Shown here piece by piece: positions 49,015 through 56,757 of a DNA stretch of 64,000 nucleotides. The DNA comes from Winogradskyella arenosi (GTDB lineage Bacteria; Bacteroidota; Bacteroidia; Flavobacteriales; Flavobacteriaceae), in the NCBI RefSeq assembly GCF_003337305.1, contig NZ_QPJO01000002.1, forward strand, positions 434,001 to 498,000, given 5' to 3'. Position 1 is the stretch's first letter. Each line of letters opens with the position of its first letter. The position numbers and the translations under genes are program-made. The notes beneath the pieces were generated by a model. The model ran no database searches, was not told the origin of the DNA, and saw only the letters and a program-made list of their open reading frames with translations.

Positions 49015-49022
49015 TACTTTTG
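49015..49022 (+). promoter_or_regulatory. Probable mnmE -7 element
   Basis: TACTTTTG matches TAnnTTTG and lies 18 bp before the mnmE ATG. No -33 element was identified. Confidence 0.45.
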
Positions 49023-49040
49023 TAGCAAAGAATTAAGAAT

Positions 49041-50447
49041 ATGCATAACGATACTATTGTAGCCTTAGCAACCCCATCGGGTAGTGGTGCCATCGCGGTA
49101 ATACGCTTGTCTGGACCTGAAGCCTTAACCCTGGCCTCAAATCAGTTTAAGTCGGTTTCTGGAAAAGATCTAAAGGCACAAGCCACACATACCATTCATT
49201 TGGGCCATATTGTGGACGGTGAAAAGACGATAGATGAAGTATTGTTATCGCTTTTTAAAAACCCTAATTCTTATACCGGTGAAGATGTTGTAGAAATATC
49301 TTGCCACGGCTCGTCTTATATTCAACAAGAAATTATACAACTCTTTATAAGAAAAGGTTGCCGCATGGCGACTGCAGGTGAATTTACATTAAGAGCCTTT
49401 TTAAACGGGAAGTTAGATTTAAGTCAGGCTGAAGCTGTTGCCGATTTAATTTCTAGTGACAACGAAGCTTCACACCAAATCGCTATGCAGCAAATGCGTG
49501 GTGGTTTTTCTTCGGAAATTGCAAAGCTTCGTGAAGAACTTTTAAATTTTGCCTCTTTAATAGAGTTAGAGCTTGATTTTGCTGAAGAAGATGTAGAGTT
49601 TGCAGACCGCACGCAGTTTAAACAATTGATAGAGCGCATTGTTTTTGTATTAAAACGACTAATAGATTCATTTTCGGTAGGGAATGTGATAAAAAATGGA
49701 ATTCCTGTAGCTATTGTTGGTGAACCTAATGTTGGGAAATCGACCTTACTAAACGCCTTATTAAATGAAGATCGCGCTATTGTTTCCGAAATAGCAGGAA
49801 CCACGCGAGATACCATTGAAGACGAAATCTCAATAGGAGGGATGGGCTTCCGTTTTATAGATACGGCAGGAATCCGTGAGACTAAAGATGTTGTGGAAAA
49901 TATTGGAATTAAGAAGACCTTTGAAAAAATTGAACAGGCCCAAGTGGTTATGTTTTTAGTCAGTAGTCTACAATTAGCAGCGGGTGAGGAGGCCATTTCA
50001 TCCTTTTTAATAGAAATTGAAAAAGTAAAAAATAAATTTCCACAGAAGCAATTGCTTGTGGTGTTGAATAAAATTGATCAAATTACTGATACCGACTTAG
50101 GTCAGATCTCAACCGCTTTAAGAACGCAAGCCTCTAATGTAATTCCAATTTCAGCTAAAACGGGCTTTGGTGTAGAGCAACTCACCGATCAACTCTTGAA
50201 TTTAATAAACACCGGAGCATTAAGAAATAATGAGACAATAGTGACCAATTCACGTCATTATGATGCCTTATTAAAAGCCTTTGAGGAAATTCAAAAAGTA
50301 CAATACGGCTTAGAAACGAACTTGTCTGGGGACTTGCTAGCCATAGATATCCGTCAGGCTCTATATCACTTTGGTGAGATTACAGGTGAGATTACTAACG
50401 ATGATTTGTTAGGGAATATCTTTGCTAATTTTTGTATTGGAAAGTAA
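49041..50447 (+). CDS. mnmE: tRNA modification GTPase MnmE (TrmE)
   Basis: This 468-residue GTPase acts with MnmG to install the 5-carboxymethylaminomethyl group on wobble uridine 34 of tRNAs. It has an N-terminal folate-binding domain (about 1-120), a helical domain with an inserted G domain: G1 GEPNVGKST (227-235), G2/switch GTTRDT, G3 DTAGIRETK and G4 NKID. It ends FCIGK with Cys465 in the conserved C-terminal motif. The gene is complete. The integrase gene follows by 185 bp. Confidence 0.97.
   Translation: MHNDTIVALATPSGSGAIAVIRLSGPEALTLASNQFKSVSGKDLKAQATHTIHLGHIVDGEKTIDEVLLSLFKNPNSYTGEDVVEISCHGSSYIQQEIIQLFIRKGCRMATAGEFTLRAFLNGKLDLSQAEAVADLISSDNEASHQIAMQQMRGGFSSEIAKLREELLNFASLIELELDFAEEDVEFADRTQFKQLIERIVFVLKRLIDSFSVGNVIKNGIPVAIVGEPNVGKSTLLNALLNEDRAIVSEIAGTTRDTIEDEISIGGMGFRFIDTAGIRETKDVVENIGIKKTFEKIEQAQVVMFLVSSLQLAAGEEAISSFLIEIEKVKNKFPQKQLLVVLNKIDQITDTDLGQISTALRTQASNVIPISAKTGFGVEQLTDQLLNLINTGALRNNETIVTNSRHYDALLKAFEEIQKVQYGLETNLSGDLLAIDIRQALYHFGEITGEITNDDLLGNIFANFCIGK
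50430..50447 (+). other. Candidate attachment core at the mnmE 3' end
   Basis: The last 18 nt of mnmE encode FCIGK plus stop. This end is a known attachment site for SGI1-type islands in proteobacteria. The integrase immediately downstream makes it the likely attL here. No second copy of the core was found in the window, which fits the other end lying beyond it. Confidence 0.45.
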
Positions 50448-50547
50448 TTACACTTCCTTTGGTTGACTAAACCCTTCTTATTCTTGCTGTTAAGAGTTTT
50501 TACCTTCTCTTTCTTGTTGCTAATTTGCCTTTATTTTCTTATATTTG

Positions 50548-50613
50548 GTTTCTAATTTGTTGTTATAGAAACAAGTTTTGTTGCTAACAACAAGTTTGCT
50601 GTTACAGAAACAA
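50548..50613. repeat. Integrase-proximal repeats, possible arm sites
   Basis: TGTTATAGAAACAA (50561-50574) and TGTTACAGAAACAA (50600-50613) are direct repeats with one mismatch, 39 bp apart. GTTTCTA (50548-50554) is inverted relative to TAGAAAC in the first copy. Between them TTGTTG-CTAA-CAACAA forms a small hairpin. The position between mnmE and the integrase fits recombinase arm or excisionase binding sites. Confidence 0.5.
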
Positions 50614-50632
50614 CCGCAAAACTTTTTGAGAT

Positions 50633-51727
50633 ATGAAGGTTACACTAAGAAAACGAAATCAGGGAGGTAAGACCAGTTTATACTTGGATTACTACCATAA
50701 AGGAAAACGTAAAACAGAGTATCTAAAACTTTACTTAGACCCTAATGCCAAAACTAAAGACGATAAGGAAGTCAATAAAAAAACACTTCAATTAGCTGAG
50801 ACAATCAGAGCACAGCGACAAATCGAAATCCAAAACGGTGTTTATGGTTTCCGTGATAATGAAAAACTAAAAGGAAGCTTTACTAATTACATTCAACTTC
50901 TTACGGATAAGAGAAAAGATAGTACAGGCAACTATGGCAATTGGGATAGTATGCTAAAACATTTGAAAAAGTATATTCCAAATGATTTGTCTTTTGCAGA
51001 AATTGACAAGAACTTCGTTAGAGGATTTAAAGAATATCTTGATAAAGAAGCTTTAAAACCAAGTAATCAACCTCTTTCTCAAAACTCAAAGTATTCCTAC
51101 TTCAATAAATTAAGAGCTGCATTAAAGCAAGCAGTTAAAGATGATATTCTACCAACAAATCCAGCTGAAGGTGTAGATGGTTTTAAACAAGGAGAACCTC
51201 AACGAGAGTTCTTAACGCTTGAAGAATTACAAGCTGCGGTAAAAGAGGAATGCGAAATACCACAAATTAAAACAGCATTCATTTTTTCTTGCCTTACTGG
51301 ATTGCGTTGGTCTGATATAAATAAGTTGCTTTGGTCAGAGGTACAGCATTCAAATGATATGGGGTATTACATCCGTTTCAGACAGAAGAAAACCAAGGGA
51401 GCGGAAACCCTCCCTATTTCAGAACAAGCCTTTGGCTTGCTTGGTGAACGTCAGGATAAAGACGAAAGAGTATTCAAAGGTTTAAAGTATTCAGCTTGGC
51501 ACAACGTAAAGTTGCAACAATGGATGATGAGAGCAGGAATATCTAAAACTATAACCTTCCATTGTGCAAGACACACCTATGCAACCTTACAGCTATCCGC
51601 AGGAACCGACATATATACGGTTTCAAAATTGCTTGGTCACAGAGAATTAAAAACCACTCAGATTTATGCGAAGGTAATAGACCAACAAAAGAAAGAAGCC
51701 GCTAACCGAATCAAACTGGATTTATGA
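50633..51727 (+). CDS. Tyrosine recombinase/integrase
   Basis: This 364-residue phage-type integrase has an N-terminal arm-binding domain (about 1-75), a SAM-like core-binding domain (80-180) and a C-terminal catalytic domain. The catalytic residues are Arg225 (LTGLRWSD), Lys253 region (RQKKTKG), His310 and Arg313 (FHCARHTYATL), His336 (LLGHREL) and Tyr345 (TTQIYAK). It would integrate and excise the island at the mnmE 3' end. It overlaps the next gene by 4 bp (ATGA). Confidence 0.95.
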   Translation: MKVTLRKRNQGGKTSLYLDYYHKGKRKTEYLKLYLDPNAKTKDDKEVNKKTLQLAETIRAQRQIEIQNGVYGFRDNEKLKGSFTNYIQLLTDKRKDSTGNYGNWDSMLKHLKKYIPNDLSFAEIDKNFVRGFKEYLDKEALKPSNQPLSQNSKYSYFNKLRAALKQAVKDDILPTNPAEGVDGFKQGEPQREFLTLEELQAAVKEECEIPQIKTAFIFSCLTGLRWSDINKLLWSEVQHSNDMGYYIRFRQKKTKGAETLPISEQAFGLLGERQDKDERVFKGLKYSAWHNVKLQQWMMRAGISKTITFHCARHTYATLQLSAGTDIYTVSKLLGHRELKTTQIYAKVIDQQKKEAANRIKLDL

Positions 51728-52740
51728 GCAAGCAAAACAACACATTAGATAAAATCCTTGATTATGAGTTAAGACCTTGGCTTCCTCAAAATAGTTTGGA
51801 TGATGTATTTGCTTCAAAATTTCGCAGCTTAAAAGAATACACTCCAAAACAATCGTTGCAGTTTCAAATTGACTTTTATAGACCGTTTGACAATAAAACT
51901 AAATACTATTCAAGGCTTATTCAGAATACTGTTAAGTCAGATTTTGATAAGTTATACCAAACCATTGATGAAGATAGAAACGAAAATCTAATACGTTACT
52001 ATTTAAACGATACACTCAACAAGAGATTAAAAACAAGGTTGAAAGACCTTGGCAACCTTCTAAAAGAAAAGGATTATGCACTTACGTACATAAATCCTAA
52101 AAACACTTCCCACCAATTAGACCAGGTACATAAAGCCAACACCTTTATAATGCAGTTACTAAAACTTGCTTATATGCAATTGTACTTGGAGGTGCAGGAA
52201 GCTTTCAAAGATTGGGTAGATGATGATTTGATTGTGGAGGACTTCTATACTCAACTATTAAACGAGCCAATTCCCGAAAAACTACCTATCAGAAAACTAC
52301 AAGTTATTGAAGTTGCTCCAGTACCAGTCAAAAAACCTAAGCCAAAGCAAACATCCAAACCAATTCAGTTTAATTCTTTCACTTACAAACAGTACAACAC
52401 AAATCCTGATAAACTTGGTGATTTATGGGATAGCTTAAAGCTCAACAAATTCATAAGTGCCGATACACCTTTAGCTACTTTCAAGAAGGTGTTTTCAGGT
52501 TCTGAAATCAATATACCTATTACTTGGACTGGTAATATCAGTGAGCTTTTTTACTTCGTAAAACGCATTCACAAAGATTTACAGCTTATAGAAGATTTAA
52601 AGCAAAAGCAATGGCAAGTAACCTGCATTTGTTTTTTAGATGAAAATGGAGAATTGTTTGACCGTTCAAAATTTAGGTCATTGAAAAGACCAAACCTCAC
52701 AGGTGATAAAATAGATAGTGCCGTAAACCTATTAAAATAG
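51724..52740 (+). CDS. Integrase-linked protein of unknown function
   Basis: This 338-residue soluble protein overlaps the integrase stop by 4 bp, so it is translationally coupled to it. The N-terminal half is helical and charged (ENLIRYYLNDTLNKRLKTRL). A Pro/Lys linker (VPVKKPKPKQTSKP) leads to a C-terminal domain with ITWTGNISELFYFVKRIHKD and WQVTCICFLDENGELF. The C-terminal part is loosely like the end of RteC-type element proteins, but this is too weak to name it. A terminator follows. Confidence 0.6.
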   Translation: MSKQNNTLDKILDYELRPWLPQNSLDDVFASKFRSLKEYTPKQSLQFQIDFYRPFDNKTKYYSRLIQNTVKSDFDKLYQTIDEDRNENLIRYYLNDTLNKRLKTRLKDLGNLLKEKDYALTYINPKNTSHQLDQVHKANTFIMQLLKLAYMQLYLEVQEAFKDWVDDDLIVEDFYTQLLNEPIPEKLPIRKLQVIEVAPVPVKKPKPKQTSKPIQFNSFTYKQYNTNPDKLGDLWDSLKLNKFISADTPLATFKKVFSGSEINIPITWTGNISELFYFVKRIHKDLQLIEDLKQKQWQVTCICFLDENGELFDRSKFRSLKRPNLTGDKIDSAVNLLK

Positions 52741-52787
52741 GTTACTCTGCACTTTACACTTCCTATTCTTTTTCAGTTTTTATTTAG

Positions 52788-52816
52788 CCCTTGTTCTAAA
52801 CCGACAAGGGTTTTTT
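52788..52816 (+). terminator. Terminator after the integrase operon
   Basis: A perfect 7 bp stem CCCTTGT/ACAAGGG with a 9-base loop is followed by six T. Confidence 0.8.
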
Positions 52817-52830
52817 CTTTTGTTTTCCCA

Positions 52831-52857
52831 CTCTGCACTCTGCACTCTACACTGCAC
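52831..52857. repeat. Short tandem repeat CTCTGCA
   Basis: About four units of a 7-base repeat (CTCTGCA, CTCTGCA, CTCTACA, CTGCACC) lie in the gap before the HTH genes. A related CTCTGCA occurs at 52745-52751. Confidence 0.5.
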
Positions 52858-52926
52858 CTTGTTTCTGCACCCCAAAACAGCCTTGAAGTCAATCTACTTT
52901 AGCACTGTATTCGGGAATCGGATATG

Positions 52927-52942
52927 ACTTTTGGCCAAAAGT
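52927..52942. promoter_or_regulatory. Perfect 16 bp palindrome, possible operator
   Basis: ACTTTTGGCCAAAAGT is fully self-complementary and lies 30 bp before the ATG at 52972. Its place in front of two DNA-binding protein genes suggests an autoregulatory site. Confidence 0.5.
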
Positions 52943-52971
52943 CTTTTACAAATTTTCAAACCCATAATAAG

Positions 52972-53271
52972 ATGGAAGAGATTTTAAAAAGACTTGAAAT
53001 TATCGAGAAACACGTATTAGACCAAAATCTAATACTAAAGAATGTACTCAACTTCAATGAAGCTTGTAAGTACTTGGAATTATCGCAATCACACTTGTAC
53101 AAACTCACAAGTGCGGGAAGCATTCCACATTACAAACCCAACGGTAAGAAACTCTATTTCAACCGTGAGGAATTAGACCAATGGCTATTGCGTAACCGCA
53201 ACGCCACTAATGACGAAATCGAGCAGCAAGCAGCTGATTATCTAATTAGAAAAGGGAGGGTAAAGTTATGA
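52972..53271 (+). CDS. HTH excisionase-like protein
   Basis: This protein is 99 residues from the ATG at 52972 (MEEILKRLEIIEKHV). An upstream ATG at 52924 would put the palindrome inside the coding region. It has an N-terminal coiled segment and a MerR/Xis-type winged helix: LNFNEACKYLELSQSHLYKL and IPHYKPNGKKLYFNREELDQWL. It probably binds element DNA to direct excision or control transcription. It overlaps the next gene by 4 bp. Confidence 0.8.
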   Translation: MEEILKRLEIIEKHVLDQNLILKNVLNFNEACKYLELSQSHLYKLTSAGSIPHYKPNGKKLYFNREELDQWLLRNRNATNDEIEQQAADYLIRKGRVKL

Positions 53272-53564
53272 TTGAGATTGTAGACTTAATCCTGAACCTC
53301 TCTCAGGAAGTAAAGACGATAAAAGCATACTTGCAGCAAATCCACCAATCACGGTTAGAGAGTTTTACTGAAGAGTGGATTGACGGACAAGATGTAATGC
53401 AAACGCTTCACATCAGTAAACGTACTCTGCAATCTCTACGAGATAGCGGTACGTTACCGTACAGCCGAATTAACGGCAAGTTTTATTACAAGCTTTCAGA
53501 TTTAGAAAGCCTGATGGAAAAGAATTATTCACACAGAAATTCATCAGGTAATGGAAATAAATAA
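53268..53564 (+). CDS. Second HTH excisionase-like protein
   Basis: This 98-residue protein has the same layout as its neighbour, a short helical N-terminus followed by a winged helix with MQTLHISKRTLQSLRDSGTL and YSRINGKFYYKLSDLESL. Its ATG overlaps the previous stop by 4 bp, and its end overlaps the following gene by 14 bp. The pair of similar small proteins in tandem is common in Bacteroidota elements and may act as a heteromer. Confidence 0.8.
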   Translation: MIEIVDLILNLSQEVKTIKAYLQQIHQSRLESFTEEWIDGQDVMQTLHISKRTLQSLRDSGTLPYSRINGKFYYKLSDLESLMEKNYSHRNSSGNGNK

Positions 53565-54471
53565 GGAAGCCATATTGAACAAAACACATTACGGCCTAAA
53601 TATTTATGCCTATGTGCTACGACAGTATTATCCGGGCGAAACAGTTCTTTCCCTTTCGGGAAGGGACTGTAAACCCGCTAAAAACCCATTCAATGCAGAT
53701 AAACCTACATTGATAGTTAAGGTAGTAGATAATTGTGCAGTGCATACAGATTGTGAAGAAGCTATCACAGACGGTAATGTATTTGAATTTGCATCACTAC
53801 ATTTTAAGCTTTCAGGTCAAGAATTACTTGATAAGCTGAATGATGTATTGCATTTGCGTATTGGTCAGAAAAACGGTTTTTATAATCAGGAGGATGAAAT
53901 ATTTACAGAACCTGAACCCGAAATTATAAAACCAAAACCCCCAGTATTCAGCTATTTCAAAAAACCTATTACCAATGTAGTACCCACAAAAGAGATAACC
54001 TTGATAGAGGTTTACAACCTCATCCAAAGCAATGAATTTGCTACGTGTACAAGTACACTACGCAATATTCAAGATGTAAAGGAAGCCCGAAAATACAAAG
54101 CGTTCAATTTCGATTATGTCACCTTCTCAGGTGCATTTTCAAAGCGAAATGATAAACACATTAAAAAACATTCAGGACTTCTAACCATTGACTTTGACCA
54201 CATCAGTAATATTTCCAAACTAAAAGAAGAACTTATCAAGGATGAATACTTTGAAACCGAGCTTCTTTTTACATCCCCTTCTGGTGATGGCTTAAAATGG
54301 ATTATTCCAATTGAGTTAACCAAAGTCAAGCATCAAGACTATTTCAAGGCGGTTGCCAATTACATCCAACACACATACAGCTTGGAAGTAGATGGTTCAG
54401 GTAAGGACATTTCAAGAGCTTGTTTTTTACCTCACGACCCCAATGTATTTATCAATCCAAAATATTTATAG
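53551..54471 (+). CDS. BT4734/VirE N-terminal-like (primase-related) protein
   Basis: This 306-residue protein has an N-terminal region with GRDC, KNPFN and FEFASLHFKL, followed by a VirE_N/BT4734-type domain (about 155-300) with HSGLLTIDFDHI, LLFTSPSGDGLKWIIPI and DISRACFLPHDP. The acidic DFDH and other features resemble primase-polymerase (AEP-like) proteins of mobile elements. It directly precedes the DUF3987 gene with no gap, and together they probably start element replication. Confidence 0.8.
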   Translation: MEINKEAILNKTHYGLNIYAYVLRQYYPGETVLSLSGRDCKPAKNPFNADKPTLIVKVVDNCAVHTDCEEAITDGNVFEFASLHFKLSGQELLDKLNDVLHLRIGQKNGFYNQEDEIFTEPEPEIIKPKPPVFSYFKKPITNVVPTKEITLIEVYNLIQSNEFATCTSTLRNIQDVKEARKYKAFNFDYVTFSGAFSKRNDKHIKKHSGLLTIDFDHISNISKLKEELIKDEYFETELLFTSPSGDGLKWIIPIELTKVKHQDYFKAVANYIQHTYSLEVDGSGKDISRACFLPHDPNVFINPKYL

Positions 54472-56289
54472 ATGATGGAAAAGAAAACGTTTAATCCGTT
54501 GGAGTGGATAGAAAACCCAAACCAACAACAGCAACATACAGAACAGAATTATCAACCAGTTACAGACAACAATTTAGAAGTTGAGAAAGTTATTCAAAAC
54601 ATAGAAGCAAATCATATTGATATTGCCCCTAATTACAATGATTGGATTAACATAGGCTTTGCTTTTGCTGATGAATTTGGAGAGTCTGGAAGAAGCTTAT
54701 TTCAAAGAGTAAGTCAGTATTATTCTGGTTACAATGCTAAGGAGTGCGACAAGCAATTTGACAATTGCCTAAAGTCTAAAGGTCAAGGTGTATCGATTAA
54801 AACCTTTTTCTTTCTTGCTAAACAAGCAGGAATTTCAATCATAACGCAATCAAATGACCAGTATAATACTAACAATACCAATTACAAATCATCCAAAGCT
54901 CCACCTATTCAAGAACACCAGGAAGAAGAACCGATAAAGGAGATTATGCCAACATTCCCTAAATCCTTATATCCTGAGCTTCCTGAATACCTGCAACAAG
55001 TGATTGCTGTAGCTACATCAGATGAAGAAAGAGATATATTACTCTTAGGTTCTTTGGTGTCAATTAGTGCCTGTTTCCCGAAGTTATACGGCATTTATGA
55101 TGGCAAGAAAGTATTCAGTAATCTCTTTCTATTTATTACCGCTCAAGCATCCGCAGGAAAAGGGCGTTTGGTGCATTGTCGTCAATTAGTAAATCCTATT
55201 CATAAGGAATTGAGAGATGAAGCCAAATTACATAAGCAACACTTTGAATTGGATATGGCGGAGTATAACGCCAACAAAGGAAAAGTTGAAGGCGTAGAAA
55301 AACCAGCTCGACCACCTGAAAAAATGCTCTTTATTCCTGCAAACAATAGCTCAACAGGAGCATATCAATTATTAGGCGATAGTGATGGAAAAGGATTGAT
55401 TTTTGAAACCGAAGGAGATACTTTAGCACACGCCTTTAAAAGCGATTACGGAAATTATAGTGATGGTTTCAGAAAAGCATTCCACCACGAAACTATTTCC
55501 TATTACCGAAGAACAGACCGTGAGTTTGTAGATATTGAAAGCCCTTGCCTTTCGACAGTTCTTTCAGGTACACCAAAACAAGTTTCAGCTCTTATTCCAA
55601 GTGCAGAAAACGGCTTATTCAGCCGCTTTATATTCTACTTTATGAATGTAAAGCCTGTTTGGAAAAACGTATTTGAAAGCACTACCGATAACGGTTTGGA
55701 TGATTATTTTGAAAACTTAGGCAACCAATTCTACGAACTGTATAAATTGCTCAAAAGCAATGGAGAATTTCAATTCTATTTAACAGCAGACCAACAGGAG
55801 CAATTCAATCAGTTCTTTAGTGAAATACAAGGCAAATATCTTAACCTTCAAGGGTTGGACTATATGGCTACTATTCGCAGGTTAGGGTTAGTTGCATTCC
55901 GTTTCTGTATGCTTTTTTCAGCATTAAGGATATTGGAAACAGGAGACACCTCTAATAAGCTCATTTGTGAAGAAAGAGATTTTCAAGCCTCTTTGGCTAT
56001 GATTAAAGTATTGGTGAAACATTCAAGCAAAGTCTTTGGTGAACTCCCACAAGAAGAAACTAAACCAAGCCGAATGAACCGCAAAGAGAAATTCCTCCAC
56101 GCATTACCAAAACACTTCAATCGTCAGAAGTATTTAGAAGTTGCTAAAAATCTAAACATTCCTGCAAAGACAGCCGAAGGGTACATCACCAGTTTTATCA
56201 AAGCTAACCTCATTCACCGTGAGCAACAGGATAATTACATAAACCTATCTATTGAGGAAAATGAGGATATTAAGGAAGCTAAGGATTAA
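54472..56289 (+). CDS. PriCT-2/DUF3987 helicase-like replication protein
   Basis: This 605-residue protein has an N-terminal PriCT-like region (about 35-115; IDIAPNYNDWINIGFAFADE) and a DUF3987 ATPase-like domain (about 150-570) with a P-loop-like AQASAGKGRL and ENGLFSRFIFYF. A C-terminal HTH-like end follows. It would act as the helicase part of the element's replication pair. It starts at the first base after the BT4734 gene's stop. Confidence 0.8.
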   Translation: MMEKKTFNPLEWIENPNQQQQHTEQNYQPVTDNNLEVEKVIQNIEANHIDIAPNYNDWINIGFAFADEFGESGRSLFQRVSQYYSGYNAKECDKQFDNCLKSKGQGVSIKTFFFLAKQAGISIITQSNDQYNTNNTNYKSSKAPPIQEHQEEEPIKEIMPTFPKSLYPELPEYLQQVIAVATSDEERDILLLGSLVSISACFPKLYGIYDGKKVFSNLFLFITAQASAGKGRLVHCRQLVNPIHKELRDEAKLHKQHFELDMAEYNANKGKVEGVEKPARPPEKMLFIPANNSSTGAYQLLGDSDGKGLIFETEGDTLAHAFKSDYGNYSDGFRKAFHHETISYYRRTDREFVDIESPCLSTVLSGTPKQVSALIPSAENGLFSRFIFYFMNVKPVWKNVFESTTDNGLDDYFENLGNQFYELYKLLKSNGEFQFYLTADQQEQFNQFFSEIQGKYLNLQGLDYMATIRRLGLVAFRFCMLFSALRILETGDTSNKLICEERDFQASLAMIKVLVKHSSKVFGELPQEETKPSRMNRKEKFLHALPKHFNRQKYLEVAKNLNIPAKTAEGYITSFIKANLIHREQQDNYINLSIEENEDIKEAKD

Positions 56290-56429
56290 CTATCCTTGGT
56301 TTCCTCTACTTCCTTAAAATCCTTAAAATGTAGGCTATGACCATCAGTTAATTATCTGTTTAAAAAATCTCTACCCTTTTACGGTTTTCCTTCCTTTTAT
56401 TTCCTTTTTTCTTCTTATATTGGACAAAA

Positions 56430-56443
56430 TTTGACAAGTCAAA
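56430..56443. promoter_or_regulatory. Inverted repeat in the XRE regulator leader
   Basis: TTTGAC-AA-GTCAAA lies 12 bp before the GTG start of the XRE gene. It may be the operator where the regulator controls itself and the restriction-modification genes. Confidence 0.45.
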
Positions 56444-56455
56444 ATATAAAAGGTC

Positions 56456-56746
56456 GTGAAATTAGGCAATCGTATTAAAGAGCTTAGGGAAAGTCAGGGA
56501 TTACTCCAAAGACAACTCTCAGCACAGTTAGAAATTGACACACCTATGTTTAGCAAGATTGAACGTGGAGAGCGTAGAGCGAAACGCGAACAGGTGCTAA
56601 AAATAGCTGAGTTACTAAAGGTTGATACACAGGAGTTATTAACCCTTTGGCTTACAGACCAAGTATTAGAGGTGATTTTAAATGAAAAACAGGCTTTACA
56701 AGCTTTGAAAATGGCGGAAAAAGACATTAAAAACAAGACTAAATAG
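56456..56746 (+). CDS. XRE-family transcriptional regulator (possible RM controller)
   Basis: This 96-residue protein starts at GTG 56456 (closest available start). It has a Cro/C1-type [26 protein letters not shown] and [20 protein letters not shown], and a short C-terminal helix. It lies 11 bp before hsdM, the position and size of controller (C) proteins that delay or limit restriction-modification expression. A general element regulator is the alternative. Confidence 0.75.
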   Translation: MKLGNRIKELRESQGLLQRQLSAQLEIDTPMFSKIERGERRAKREQVLKIAELLKVDTQELLTLWLTDQVLEVILNEKQALQALKMAEKDIKNKTK

Positions 56747-56757
56747 AGAATATTAGA

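Noticed and set aside
49424..49996. A 190-codon open frame on the minus strand inside mnmE
   Set aside because: It is antisense to strongly conserved MnmE sequence, is Ser/Ile-rich as expected of a shadow frame, and has no recognisable domain.
51724..52740. Identification of the integrase-linked gene as RteC
   Set aside because: Only a loose resemblance near ITWTG at the C-terminus was seen; order and length did not clearly match.
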